Shown: positions 14,452 through 23,027, counted from the stretch's first letter. The stretch: DNA of 24,185 bases from an uncultured Selenomonas sp. (GCA_905372355.1 CAJPOT010000020.1:1-24185), one strand, 5' to 3'. Numbers and translations: made by a program. Notes: a model not told the origin generated them from the letters alone.

Positions 14452-16332
14452 TTACATCTTGCGCACGAAGAGAGCGCGCAGTGCATTCAAGACGGCGAGA
14501 ACCATGACGCCGACGTCAGCGAAGATGGCGAACCACATGTTGGCGATGCCGATGGCGCCGAGCACGAGGCACAGGAGCTTTATGCCGATGGCGAAGACGA
14601 TGTTCTGATGCACGATCGCCATGCACTTTCTCGCGATGCGGATCGCCTTCGGCAACTTCAGCGGATCGTCGTCCATCAGCACGACGTCGGCGGCCTCGAT
14701 GGCGGCGTCAGAGCCCATCGCGCCCATGGCGATGCCGATGTCCGCGCGGCTGAGGACGGGTGCGTCGTTGATGCCGTCGCCGACGAAGGCGAGCTTCTTC
14801 GCCGTTTTCCCCGCGAGCAGGCGCTCGACCTCCTGCACCTTGTCGGCAGGCAGAAGCTCGCTCTTGACCTCGTCTATGCCGAGTTCCGCCGCGACCTTCT
14901 CAGCGGCGGCATGCGCGTCGCCTGTGAGCATGACGGCGCGCTTCACGCCCGCTTCATGCAGACTTTTGATCGCCGCCTCCGACGTCGGTTTGAGCGCATC
15001 GGAAATGACGATGTGTCCGGCGTACTTGCCTGCGACCGCCATCTGCACGATTGTGCCCGGGTGGTGACACGGGCGGTACTCAATTCCGAGACGCTCCATG
15101 AGCTTGCCATTGCCAGCGGCCACTTCGATACCGTCGACCTTCGCCGTCACGCCGAGACCGCCGATCTCCGCGATGTCCGTGACGCGCGAGCGATCAATCT
15201 CCTTGCCGTAAGCCTGCTGCAGGCTGCGGCTGATGGGATGCGACGAAGCGCTCTCGGCGAGCGCGGCAAGCTCCAGAAGCTTTTTGTCATCCATCGTGCT
15301 GTGATGCACGGCGTTGACCTCGAAGACGCCGCGGGTCAAAGTACCCGTTTTGTCGAAGACGACGGTGTCGACCTCGGCGAGCATTTCGAGGTAGTTCGCG
15401 CCCTTGACGAGCACGCCCTCGCGGCTCGCACCGCCGATGCCCGCGAAGAAGCTCAGGGGAACGCTGACGACGAGTGCGCATGGGCAACTCATGACGAGGA
15501 AGATCAGGGCGCGGTAAATCCATGTACCCCAGTCGGGCGCGGCATCGAGCGCGGCGAGGCGCACGACGGGCGGCACGATGGCGAGGAGGATGGCGGCCGC
15601 GACGACGATCGGCGTATAGACGCGCGCAAAACGTGCGATGAACGTCTCCGAACGCGACTTGCGCGCGCTGGCATCCTCGACAAGTTCCAAAATCTTCGAG
15701 GCGGTCGATTCGTCGAACTCCTTCGTCGTACGAATCTTCAAGACGCCCGTGAGATTGATGCAGCCGCTGAAGACGGCGTGCCCCTTCTCTACGTCGCGCG
15801 GCAGGCTCTCGCCCGTCAGTGCGCTCGTATTGAGCGTCGATGCGCCATCCGTGATGATGCCGTCAATGGGGATCTTCTCGCCCGGCTGCACGACGATCTC
15901 CGTGCCGATTTCGATTTCGTCGGGGTCACGGCGTATAAGCTTTCCATCCTCTTCCACATTCGCGTAGTCGGGGCGGATGTCCATGAGCTCGCCAATGTTT
16001 CTGCGACTTCTTCCGATGGCATAGCTTTGAAACCATTCGCCGACCTGGTAGAAGAGCATGACGGCGATGCCTTCCACATAGTCGCCATCCTCGTAGAGAG
16101 CAAGCCCCATCGCGCCGATGGTCGCGATCGACATCAGGAGATTTTCGTCGAGCGGACGACGATTCCATACGCCCTTCGCTGCCTTGATGATGATGTCATA
16201 GCCGACGATGAGGTACGGCACGACGTAGAGGAAGAAGCGCGGCAGACCCGCCACGGGCAGCTGGCTCAAGACGATCATCAAGGCGGCCGCCAGAAGGATG
16301 CGGATGAGATTTCTTTTTTGTTTCTTGTTCAC
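14452..16332 (-). CDS. P1B-type Zn/Cd/Pb-exporting ATPase without HMA domain
   Basis: The 626-residue protein pumps divalent soft metals out of the cytosol. Eight membrane helices are visible. Motifs in order: TGES (actuator), [11 protein letters not shown] (metal site in the membrane), DKTGTLTRG (phosphorylated Asp), SSHPIS (nucleotide pocket), [13 protein letters not shown]. The last helices carry a Lys (GIKLL) and an Asp (FADVG), the pattern of the ZntA/CadA (P1B-2) group. The usual N-terminal CxxC domain is absent; a free HMA protein is encoded upstream. The start is GTG (16330-16332) with a weak AGCAGG site. Two 118-bp repeats separate it from the HMA gene. Confidence 0.92.
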   Translation of the reverse strand: MNKKQKRNLIRILLAAALMIVLSQLPVAGLPRFFLYVVPYLIVGYDIIIKAAKGVWNRRPLDENLLMSIATIGAMGLALYEDGDYVEGIAVMLFYQVGEWFQSYAIGRSRRNIGELMDIRPDYANVEEDGKLIRRDPDEIEIGTEIVVQPGEKIPIDGIITDGASTLNTSALTGESLPRDVEKGHAVFSGCINLTGVLKIRTTKEFDESTASKILELVEDASARKSRSETFIARFARVYTPIVVAAAILLAIVPPVVRLAALDAAPDWGTWIYRALIFLVMSCPCALVVSVPLSFFAGIGGASREGVLVKGANYLEMLAEVDTVVFDKTGTLTRGVFEVNAVHHSTMDDKKLLELAALAESASSHPISRSLQQAYGKEIDRSRVTDIAEIGGLGVTAKVDGIEVAAGNGKLMERLGIEYRPCHHPGTIVQMAVAGKYAGHIVISDALKPTSEAAIKSLHEAGVKRAVMLTGDAHAAAEKVAAELGIDEVKSELLPADKVQEVERLLAGKTAKKLAFVGDGINDAPVLSRADIGIAMGAMGSDAAIEAADVVLMDDDPLKLPKAIRIARKCMAIVHQNIVFAIGIKLLCLVLGAIGIANMWFAIFADVGVMVLAVLNALRALFVRKM

Positions 16333-16377
16333 GAAAATACCTGCTTTCTGGCGACGTGATGTTGAATCCTACTCTGG

Positions 16378-16613
16378 GCGGTCAACGTCAACCGCGCATC
16401 TGCGCTCTTCGAGCTTGATTTGCGGGACGTTTTCGCATTCGAGCCGTTTCCCAATTGGCTGCGTCCTTTGGACTTGCCTCTTGGACGGCTCAGAAGCGGT
16501 CAACGTCAGCCAATCACGCTTCGCTTGTAGCTCGCGTTCTTGGGACGTTTTCGCATTCGAGCCATTTCCCAATCGTCTGCGTCCTTCGGACTTGCCTCTT
16601 GGACGGCTCAGAA
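16378..16613. repeat. Two tandem 118-bp repeats between HMA and ATPase genes
   Basis: Copies 16378-16495 and 16496-16613 have equal length. Their first ~14 and last ~70 bases agree closely, while bases ~15-50 differ. Conserved parts include GCGGTCAACGTCA, GGGACGTTTTCGCATTCGAG and CTTGCCTCTTGGACGGCTCA. Each can fold on the minus strand: GAGCC with GGCTC around an inner GTCC-N3-GGAC, and AACGTC with GACGTT. The second copy ends on the stop codon of the HMA gene. A degenerate third copy is at 22670-22735. Reading frames inside are short and inconsistent, so I treat it as non-coding. Confidence 0.85.
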
Positions 16614-16826
16614 TTCAATATTGCAGTCGCTTTCGATCTTGCGGCAGGCCTCTAAGACGCGCGGCATGACTTCAGCCGGCTCGCTGCCGTCGGCGAATTC
16701 GACCTTCATCTTCAGCGCCATGAAGTTCACCGTCGCGTCCTTTACGCCCTCGATCTTTTTCGTTGCGTCTTCCATCATCTGAGCGCAGTTCGCGCACTCG
16801 ACTTCGATCTTGTAGCTCTTTTTCAT
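16608..16826 (-). CDS. Free-standing HMA metal-binding protein
   Basis: This 72-residue cytosolic protein has the ferredoxin-like HMA fold (beta-alpha-beta-beta-alpha-beta pattern). The metal loop is ECANCAQ (Cys12 and Cys15), the form found with Zn/Cd ATPases rather than the GMxCxxC of copper chaperones, and the second half (EFADGSEP) is acidic. It most likely replaces the N-terminal domain missing from the ATPase encoded downstream and hands metal to it or senses metal for it. AAGGAGG precedes the ATG. A strong promoter and a palindromic site lie upstream. About 275 bp, mostly repeat, separate it from the ATPase gene. Confidence 0.9.
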   Translation of the reverse strand: MKKSYKIEVECANCAQMMEDATKKIEGVKDATVNFMALKMKVEFADGSEPAEVMPRVLEACRKIESDCNIEF

Positions 16827-16843
16827 GGGAGTTCCTCCTTATT

Positions 16844-16901
16844 GATTAAGTGATTATTTAATCGTTATGGCCATTATAGCGAGGTCGAGAAAGTTTGTCA
16901 A
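16844..16901 (-). promoter_or_regulatory. Promoter and palindromic operator of the HMA-ATPase unit
   Basis: On the minus strand TTGACA (16896-16901) and TATAAT (16873-16878) have 17-bp spacing, near consensus. Just downstream lies GATTAA-N8-TTAATC (16844-16863), an AT-rich palindrome of the kind bound by ArsR/SmtB-class metal repressors. No such regulator is encoded in the window. Confidence 0.65.
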
Positions 16902-16951
16902 GTGTTTTTAAGAAAAAGATGGGTCCAGTCGCACATATTCTGTTCCAAATG

Positions 16952-16986
16952 AAAAACGGCAGCTCCGCCGCATGGACGAAGCTGCC
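16952..16986 (-). terminator. Terminator after the PepSY-TM gene
   Basis: On the minus strand GGCAGCTtCG and CGgAGCTGCC form a stem around a 9-nt loop, followed by GTTTTT. It lies 10 bp past the PepSY-TM stop codon and ends the riboswitch-controlled operon. Confidence 0.8.
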
Positions 16987-16995
16987 ATTTTCTTT

Positions 16996-18270
16996 TTACC
17001 GCTTGCCGCGCCGCCATAGCACGAAAGCGCCGACAAAGAGCGCGAGCCACGCGGCAGATCCCACGATATTGCCCGCAAGCGTATCGCCAAGCGGCGCGGC
17101 CATGGCGACGAGGGAGAGCGCGACGAAGAGCGCAGGCGCCTTCCACGGCACAGCCTTCGCCGCCGGATGGGGCGCGAGCACGGGCGGTCTCTCCTTTTTG
17201 CGGCGGCTTCTCTGCAGCCAGCCGCAAAAGCCCGTGACGATGACGGCGGCGCAAAGCAGATCGAGAACCGCCCAGATGATCTTCAGGAACATCGTCGAAT
17301 GATTGTGCAGGTGCAGATCGCGCACGGCATCACAAAAGACGAGCCAGCGCGGCAAGGGCTTCGTGAAGTTCTCGATCTCGCCGCCCGCCGTGCGCAGCAG
17401 GTAGACGTCCTGCCCGCGAAACATCTGCGGTCTCTCGGCATCCGCCAGCGTCAATGCGGCGGGGGTTGATCCTTCGGCAGCGTCGAGGTAGAGAATCTCC
17501 TGGGCGGGAAAATGCTCCTTTGCATAAGCAATCATCTCAGCGAAGGTTATGGCGGGCGGCGCACTTTCCCTCTGCGGCACACTTGCTATCACATCCTCGG
17601 CATAGCTGCTGTAGCCGAGCATGCCGAAGACGATGGCGATTCCGCTCAAGGTCAAGAGCGCCGCCCAGACTGCCGTGATGATGCCGAGGAAGATGTGCCA
17701 GTCGAAAAAACTGCCCGCTGACGTGCCACCTCGCATACCGCCGAAAAGCCGCCGCTTCATGAAGGACGGATAGAGAAGCACCCCGCCCAAGAGCGAGAGG
17801 AAGCTCAAGAAGCACATGATGCCGAGGAAGATCATGCCGCCCTGCCCCATGGCGAGACGCAGATGCAGGTGATGCATCCAGCCCATGAAGGCAGCGAGCG
17901 CGGGCGATTTGACGCCGCCGCTCCGCCAAGGCACAAGCGTGTCCTGCTGCGGCGCGTAGGCGAGCGCAGACACGCCATATCCGCCGCCGGTGTGCGAAAA
18001 CCGATAGACGAGAAGCCCGCGCTCGGGATAGGCGGAAATCGACTGCACCCTGCGCCCGGGATTCTCGCGCTCGATCCGCTCCAAGCCCTTTGACGCTTCC
18101 GCCCAAAGCACACGAGAGGATGTCTCGCCGAAGGCAGGCCGTTTTTCAAGCGCATTCCAGAGCGCGATATCGCCGTTGAAGAGCAGCGGCAGTCCCGTCA
18201 AGACGAGCAGCAGGAAGAATATGGCGCACACGGCGCTGATCCAACGGTGCAGCAGGTAGATGAGTCTCAT
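16996..18270 (-). CDS. PepSY-associated transmembrane protein (putative reductase)
   Basis: The 424-residue inner-membrane protein belongs to the PepSY-TM (COG3182/PiuB) type. Helix 1 follows LLHRWISAV; a periplasmic PepSY-like region comes next; then GWMHHLHLRL, FDWHIFLGIITAVWAALLTLSG, a second periplasmic region, DLHLHN and a helix ending GWLQRSRRKK. Two more helices close the protein. The conserved His residues at helix ends could bind haem, as in the siderophore reductase FoxB of this family. The ATG at 18268-18270 has AAAGGA 8 nt before it; the longer open frame upstream has no homology. It follows the TonB receptor by 58 nt, in the same operon, so it may act on what the receptor imports. 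Confidence 0.85.
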   Translation of the reverse strand: MRLIYLLHRWISAVCAIFFLLLVLTGLPLLFNGDIALWNALEKRPAFGETSSRVLWAEASKGLERIERENPGRRVQSISAYPERGLLVYRFSHTGGGYGVSALAYAPQQDTLVPWRSGGVKSPALAAFMGWMHHLHLRLAMGQGGMIFLGIMCFLSFLSLLGGVLLYPSFMKRRLFGGMRGGTSAGSFFDWHIFLGIITAVWAALLTLSGIAIVFGMLGYSSYAEDVIASVPQRESAPPAITFAEMIAYAKEHFPAQEILYLDAAEGSTPAALTLADAERPQMFRGQDVYLLRTAGGEIENFTKPLPRWLVFCDAVRDLHLHNHSTMFLKIIWAVLDLLCAAVIVTGFCGWLQRSRRKKERPPVLAPHPAAKAVPWKAPALFVALSLVAMAAPLGDTLAGNIVGSAAWLALFVGAFVLWRRGKR

Positions 18271-18328
18271 GGAGCTGTCCTTTCGTGGTGCAGATATGAT
18301 AAGCCCTGCCGGGTTTATCCGCGCTTCC

Positions 18329-20566
18329 CTAGAAGGAATACGTCGCACCGAGAGAGTAGGTTCTATCGCTCGCTGCTTCATTCGCGTAGAAGTGCCGATT
18401 GAAGAGGTTATCGATGCCGAACTGCAGTCTGAAGCTGTCGTCGAACTTATACGTCAAGTAGAGATTCGTAGTGAAGAAACTGTCCTCTGAGCCGTATTCA
18501 CCAGTAGTTGTATCAACATCCTGCCTTGCGGCCACATACCTTGCATCAAGGACACCGCCGAACTTCCCGCGCGTATAGTCGATACCGAAGCCTGCCATGT
18601 GCTTCGGCAAATCCCAATCTCGGTACGTATCGCCGCCGCTCGTATATTCGCCTGATTCAAAGGTGTAGTTCAGATATACCCGCCAATCGCGGCTCAGACG
18701 ATGCTTGACGTCGAACTCTATCCCCTTGATCATCGCTTCATTCATGTTGTAATAGGCTCTGATACCGTTGCGCGTAGCGATGGCAATCTTATCCTTCGTA
18801 TCCACGCGGAAGAACGTCAAACCATATGAGGTGTTCTTGTTGATCTTCTGTTTCATTCCCAGTTCGTACGTCGTAGATTTTTCCGGCGTCAGATCAGGAT
18901 TGGCCTTGATGGAACGCGGGTCGTCTCCCGCACGGCGATAAAGACGATAAATCGACGGCGGATTGAATGATTTGCCAAAGCTGGCATAAATCATCGTGTC
19001 CTTTTGCGGCTCATAGGTCACAGCGAATTTTGGACTCCAGGCATTGAAGGCCGTGTCTTCATAATCTTTGCGTACATCATCGATGTAGGAATAGCCATCC
19101 TTCTTATCGAAGCGGTCATAACGCAGACCGACCTGCAGCCGCCAACGCGGATCAAGCTCTAACTCATCCTGCACGAAAAGAGCTGTGGAGATGATGGATC
19201 CACCGCTCTGTGCGTATGGATCGCCATATTCTGAACTCCAATCCTTCCAACGATGAAGATCAACGGCACGATAGCGCATCTTGTCTTTCATCCATGCAAA
19301 GCCTGCAAGCAGCGTATGATTCTTAATCGTCCATTTCTTTTGCGCTTCTATATTGTAGTTCTTCGTAGGATATTCCGCTCGGTTTCCCAATCCCGTCCAA
19401 TCGATGCTTGTAGCGCGCCACGAGGCACCGGAATAACCATCCTTCGTGGTGTCGCTATAGCCGATGTTCGCCGTGAAAGAGTTTTTCTTATCCTCATAGC
19501 GCAATTTGTGGACGTCTTGCTCGCGCTTTCCCATATAGCCGAGAAAATCCCCTGGCGAGGCGCTGATATAATTACCGTTCGGCAAGAGTACCGTCCCGGA
19601 AAATGTAGGATTTCCGCTCGCATCACGCAAATAAGTGATGGGGTCATGGTAAGAATACTTATAAGAATTGTGCATATAGGTGTAGCTGAGCGAACGGCTG
19701 GCATCAAAGTCGTAATTCATATCAAAGAAGACATTTTCACTTGATCTTTTTCTTGCACCACGGCTGCCTACGATATATTCGCCATCAGAAAGCTTCGGAA
19801 ATACGCCCGTCGCATCCGGAGTAACACCTGCATTATACCACTCTTCCGTCGTGGCATAGTGCCCGACCCAGCCATCCGATGTACGTTTTTCGTAACCGAG
19901 ACGGAAGTCGAGCTTACCGTCGCCGCCCGTGACCTGCATGCCGCGCTGCCATGTGTTGTTGCTGCCGTGAGAGACTTCAATTTTGCCATGAAGGAGCTGC
20001 TGCTCGGGATTCTCCGGCTTTTTCGGTTTCTTCGTAATGATGTTGATGACACCGGCGACAGCATGACCGCCGTAGAGCGAGGAACTGGCTCCGCGCACGA
20101 TCTCGATGCGCTCGATGTCACTGAGCGGGATGGAATCCCAATTGACGCCGCCGTCAAAGGCCGTGTTGAGCTGCTGTCCATTGTACATGACAAGGATGTT
20201 CGGACTGCTAAATCCACGCAGCTCCAAGCCATCCTTCACTTCTGCCGTCGGCGCAACATAGATGCCTGCCTCCCTCGCAAGCGCTTCGCGCAAACTGAAG
20301 ACATGCCTCTTTTCAAGTTCTTTCGCCGTGATGACGGTGACGTTGGCGGGAACTTTGTTGACAGGTTCCGCGACTCTCGTCGCCGTGACGGTCGTCTCTC
20401 CGAGGTCATGTCCCCCCGCCGTGGACGAAGTTTCCGTGGACACCGTCGTCGAATCAACTGCTGTGTTCGTCGTCTCAGCACTTTTTTCCGCCGCATACAC
20501 TTGGGTTGTTCCCGCAACGGAACAGATGACGGCAAGCGTCAGGCATTTCTTTTTCCATGGATTCAT
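18329..20566 (-). CDS. btuB: TonB-dependent outer-membrane receptor, probable corrinoid receptor
   Basis: The 745-residue protein begins with a Sec signal peptide (MNPWKKK, cleavage near VYA-AE), then a Thr/Ser-rich linker of about 30 residues, a TonB-box-like ETTVTATR, the plug (SLREALAREAGIYV, ELRGFSS, IERIEIVRGASSSLYGGHAVAGVINIITKKP), and a long 22-strand barrel ending LGATYSF with the C-terminal Phe needed for BAM assembly. The barrel contains the TonB-receptor C-terminal signature NLFNRHFYAN. A cobalamin riboswitch in its leader makes a corrinoid the best guess for the ligand; siderophore receptors look alike in sequence. I start at ATG 20564-20566, after GGGAG and before the signal peptide. 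No BtuFCD genes are in the window. Confidence 0.9.
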   Translation of the reverse strand: MNPWKKKCLTLAVICSVAGTTQVYAAEKSAETTNTAVDSTTVSTETSSTAGGHDLGETTVTATRVAEPVNKVPANVTVITAKELEKRHVFSLREALAREAGIYVAPTAEVKDGLELRGFSSPNILVMYNGQQLNTAFDGGVNWDSIPLSDIERIEIVRGASSSLYGGHAVAGVINIITKKPKKPENPEQQLLHGKIEVSHGSNNTWQRGMQVTGGDGKLDFRLGYEKRTSDGWVGHYATTEEWYNAGVTPDATGVFPKLSDGEYIVGSRGARKRSSENVFFDMNYDFDASRSLSYTYMHNSYKYSYHDPITYLRDASGNPTFSGTVLLPNGNYISASPGDFLGYMGKREQDVHKLRYEDKKNSFTANIGYSDTTKDGYSGASWRATSIDWTGLGNRAEYPTKNYNIEAQKKWTIKNHTLLAGFAWMKDKMRYRAVDLHRWKDWSSEYGDPYAQSGGSIISTALFVQDELELDPRWRLQVGLRYDRFDKKDGYSYIDDVRKDYEDTAFNAWSPKFAVTYEPQKDTMIYASFGKSFNPPSIYRLYRRAGDDPRSIKANPDLTPEKSTTYELGMKQKINKNTSYGLTFFRVDTKDKIAIATRNGIRAYYNMNEAMIKGIEFDVKHRLSRDWRVYLNYTFESGEYTSGGDTYRDWDLPKHMAGFGIDYTRGKFGGVLDARYVAARQDVDTTTGEYGSEDSFFTTNLYLTYKFDDSFRLQFGIDNLFNRHFYANEAASDRTYSLGATYSF

Positions 20567-20609
20567 TTTGCAGAACTCCCTTTCCTCATCTAGTAAACTA
20601 CACGCACAA

Positions 20610-20659
20610 TCTCCAAAAATAAAACACAACCCCTCCTTTCGTGCGCGAAAAAGGAGGGG
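20610..20659 (-). terminator. Terminator of the cobalamin riboswitch (expression platform)
   Basis: On the minus strand CCCCTCCTTT pairs with AAAGGAGGGG (20630-20639 and 20650-20659), followed by a T-rich stretch (TTGTGTTTTATTTTT). It lies between the aptamer and the receptor start, as expected for a transcription-terminating switch. Confidence 0.85.
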
Positions 20660-20734
20660 CTGCGCGAAAACTTCCGTCAATGGCTGTACGCTCTCGGCCT
20701 AGCAAAAGGCATGGGCTTGCTGCCGCCAAAATCT

Positions 20735-20925
20735 CCTCCCCATCGCTCGCAGGTTCAAACGGTGATTGTTGATCAGGCAGTTCTCCTGGCTCCAGTTCAT
20801 CGCACGGCTGCACCTTCCCAAGTTTCCTCAGTGGCATTTTGCAGCGTGCTCCCTGTTACAGTGGCGTGACCGCGCCGGCTTCAACCGACTTCCCTATTAA
20901 GTCTTGCGACACCTGACCCAAATAT
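20735..20925 (-). promoter_or_regulatory. Cobalamin (B12) riboswitch
   Basis: Read on the minus strand, the aptamer has the expected elements in order: AATAGGGAAG, a GTCGG...GCCGGCGCGG arm, CACGCCACTGTAA, GGGAGCA, GCCACTG, TTGGGAAGG, and the B12 box GAGCCAGGAGAACTGCC (20776-20793 region). This is the AdoCbl class. High cobalamin should favour the terminator at 20610-20659 and turn the receptor operon off. The outer limits are approximate because P1 is not clear by eye. Confidence 0.95.
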
Positions 20926-20961
20926 AGAAAATTTATTTCTTCATAACAATCCTTCCGCCAA

Positions 20962-20990
20962 AGAATATCATGCATCACAGGCATTGTCAA
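20962..20990 (-). promoter_or_regulatory. Promoter of the riboswitch-receptor operon
   Basis: On the minus strand TTGACA (20985-20990) and TATTCT (20962-20967) are 17 bp apart. Transcription would start about 30 nt before the aptamer. Confidence 0.7.
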
Positions 20991-21034
20991 TACCAAACTA
21001 AACAAATGCTGCTCCAAAACCCGTAACAAATATG

Positions 21035-21064
21035 ACGACAAGCGCAATCTGTATTTGTTATAAT
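21035..21064 (+). promoter_or_regulatory. Promoter of the DUF438 gene
   Basis: TATAAT (21059-21064) is a consensus -10; ACGACA (21035-21040) is a partial -35 with 18-bp spacing. It is divergent from the receptor promoter, the two -35 boxes being about 45 bp apart. Confidence 0.5.
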
Positions 21065-21110
21065 GACAGCAATGAGAAACGCATTCAGATTTGGAACAGG
21101 AGAGAGCGAT

Positions 21111-22634
21111 ATGAAAAAGGAATTGGACTTAAATAAAACGGTGGCGGAACTTGTCGAGGAGTTTCCGGAGTTTCAGCAGGCAATGGCAGAGATCGGCTTC
21201 AAGGAGATTACGAATCCGATGGTCTTGAACGTCATGGGGCGCGTCATGACCGTGCCCAAGGGTGTGGCGATCAAGGGGATGAAGTTGGAAGACGTCGTGC
21301 GCGAGCTGGAGGCACGCGGTTTCACGATCAAGCAGGATGAAGCTGCTGCGGCGCATGCGTGCAGCTCTTGCGGTACGCACGAGGCGCAGCCCCATGTGCA
21401 CGGCGAAGATGGCTGTGGCTGCGCCCATACCGCTGCGACGGCAGGCGTGGCGGACGGAGAGGCGACGGAACGCGCGGCTGTGCTCAAGGGTTTCCTGCAG
21501 CGCCTTTCGGCAGGCGAGTCGCTGGAGACGGTACGCAAAGATTTCATCAAGGACTTCGCGAGCGTTTCGGCCGAGGAGATCTCCGCTGCTGAGCAGCAGC
21601 TCATCGAAGGCGGCACGCCGATTCACGAGGTGCAGAAGCTCTGCGATGTACATTCGGCGCTCTTCCACGGGCATATTGGCGGTACAGCGCCCACTGCGGA
21701 CGCCGCACCCGAGGTGCAGGATCTGCCCGACGGGCATCCGCTTACGGTGTTAAATCTCGAAAACAAGGGGCTGTCCGAACTCCTTGATCGCCTGAAAACC
21801 GCCTTGGAGGCGAACGATGTCCCCGGCTTGAGCCGCGGTCTCGGCGAACTGCACGCGATCTACTCGCACTACGGCAAGAAGGAATCGCTGCTCATGACAC
21901 TTCTCTACCGCTACGGCGTGACGGGTCCTTCGGGCGTCATGTGGGGTGTCGATGACGAGATCAAGGCGGAGCTTCGCGCACTCATGAAGTCGTTCGGCGA
22001 TGGGATCTCGGGCGAAGAGGAGCGTTATTCCGCCTTTTTCCAGCGCATCCGTGACATGATCTACAAGGAAGAGAAGATCCTCTTCCCGCTGACGCTGCGC
22101 TTCTTCTCTGAAGAAGATTGGCTCATGATTTACCGCGACATGCCGGAATTCGGCATCGCATTCATCAAGGATGCACCGAAATGGGCGGCGGGCGATGCCT
22201 ATGTTGCGGAGGCAGAAGCGAAAGAGCGCAAGATGATCGCCTCGGGCAAGGTGCGGCTATCGACGGGCGAAATCGGCTGCAAGGAGCTAGAAGCCATCTT
22301 GAACCTCCTGCCCGTCGACATCACCTACATCGACAAGGACGAGATGCTGCGCTTCTTCTCGAATCCCGGGCAGGTCTTCGCGCGCCCGCGCATCGCTTTA
22401 GGGAGCAAGGTCTACAACTGCCATCCCGCCAACATCGTGCCGATCATCGAGCAGCTCGTCGCCGATTTCAAGGCGAAGAAGCGCGATCGCATGGAGATCT
22501 ATCGCTATATCAAGGGCAAGCCTGTCGGCGTGCGCTATCTCGCCATCTACGACGAGAACGGCGAATACACGGGCGCGGTCGAACTCGTAGAGGACTTCTC
22601 CGAAGCTCTCGCGCAATTCGGCGAGAAGAAGTAG
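21111..22634 (+). CDS. DUF1858-DUF438-hemerythrin-PAS protein with Cys/His linker
   Basis: The 507-residue cytosolic protein has several parts. Residues 1-75 are a DUF1858-like domain (LNKTVAELVEEFPEF). Residues 82-106 form a linker with four Cys and five His (H82, C84, C87, H90, H95, H97, C102, C104, H106). DUF438 follows (about 120-205). A hemerythrin-like helical region (about 225-345) has HAIYSHYGKKE and YKEEKILFP, candidates for a di-iron site binding O2 or NO. A PAS domain (about 385-500) contains LPVDITYIDKDEMLRFF and ends VELVEDFS. No kinase or DNA-binding output is seen. I start at ATG 21111 after AGGAGAG, not at the open frame's first ATG. It is probably a gas or redox sensor or a stress-repair protein. 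Confidence 0.85.
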   Translation: MKKELDLNKTVAELVEEFPEFQQAMAEIGFKEITNPMVLNVMGRVMTVPKGVAIKGMKLEDVVRELEARGFTIKQDEAAAAHACSSCGTHEAQPHVHGEDGCGCAHTAATAGVADGEATERAAVLKGFLQRLSAGESLETVRKDFIKDFASVSAEEISAAEQQLIEGGTPIHEVQKLCDVHSALFHGHIGGTAPTADAAPEVQDLPDGHPLTVLNLENKGLSELLDRLKTALEANDVPGLSRGLGELHAIYSHYGKKESLLMTLLYRYGVTGPSGVMWGVDDEIKAELRALMKSFGDGISGEEERYSAFFQRIRDMIYKEEKILFPLTLRFFSEEDWLMIYRDMPEFGIAFIKDAPKWAAGDAYVAEAEAKERKMIASGKVRLSTGEIGCKELEAILNLLPVDITYIDKDEMLRFFSNPGQVFARPRIALGSKVYNCHPANIVPIIEQLVADFKAKKRDRMEIYRYIKGKPVGVRYLAIYDENGEYTGAVELVEDFSEALAQFGEKK

Positions 22635-22669
22635 AAACAACTGGTCGTTTTCGGTATTCGCTTTAATCC

Positions 22670-22735
22670 GTATGCCAAAGTCGTATGTGAAAACGTTCCG
22701 CAAATCAAGCCCACAGGGTGCAGCTGACGTTCACA
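22670..22735. repeat. Degenerate third copy of the 118-bp repeat
   Basis: The minus strand here reads GAACGTCAGC, then GCTTGATTTGCGG, ACGTTTTCACATACGA. The middle 30 bases match copy 1 at 16378-16495 with three differences; the flanks fade. It lies just past the stop of the CsoR-type gene, so copies occur beside metal-related genes in both places. Confidence 0.7.
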
Positions 22736-22740
22736 AAGCC

Positions 22741-23016
22741 TCATCCCATATTGGCGAAGCGCTCGACCGCCTTGGTGAAGCTCTCGACCGTCTTTTCCGC
22801 ATCGCCGTGGGCAATGCCGTCCTTCACGCAGTGCTGGATGTGGCCTTCGAGCACGATCTGACCGCATTTGTGCAGCGCAGCCTTTGCGGCATTGATTTGC
22901 GAGAGAAGATCCTCACATGGAATTTCCTCCTCGACCATGCGGTCGAGAGCCTCGACCTGTCCGCGAATCTTTCTGAGCCTGCGGTGCAGGTTCTCCATGT
23001 CCATGCATTGACGCAT
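22741..23016 (-). CDS. CsoR-family metal-sensing transcriptional repressor
   Basis: This 91-residue all-helical protein (DUF156) has the family start MENLHRRLRKIRGQVEALDRM in part and the sensing residues Cys34, His59 and Cys63 (in IPCEDLL and EGHIQHCVKDG). The C-H-C set is that of Cu(I)-sensing CsoR; FrmR and RcnR relatives have His or another residue in the third place, and CstR lacks the His. A Ni or Cu sensor is thus likely, a persulfide sensor unlikely. GAGGAGG precedes the ATG and overlaps the stop of the dehydrogenase gene, so the two are made from one mRNA. A palindrome over the operon promoter (24027-24042) is a candidate operator. Confidence 0.9.
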   Translation of the reverse strand: MRQCMDMENLHRRLRKIRGQVEALDRMVEEEIPCEDLLSQINAAKAALHKCGQIVLEGHIQHCVKDGIAHGDAEKTVESFTKAVERFANMG

Positions 23017-23027
23017 CGTATCCCTCC

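Noticed and set aside
14434..16359. 641-codon plus-strand open frame opposite the P-type ATPase
   Set aside because: It is antisense to a gene with every P1B motif, has no homology I recognise, and results from high GC and codon bias.
16369..16572. 67-codon minus-strand frame inside the 118-bp repeats
   Set aside because: It spans parts of both repeat copies in different frames and has no good ribosome binding site; the repeats are better seen as non-coding.
16378..16613. CRISPR array
   Set aside because: There are only two units of 118 bp with long conserved ends; there are no short repeats with regular spacers and no cas genes.
20598..20837. 79-codon minus-strand frame upstream of the TonB receptor
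   Set aside because: It lies across the cobalamin riboswitch and its terminator, which explain the sequence.
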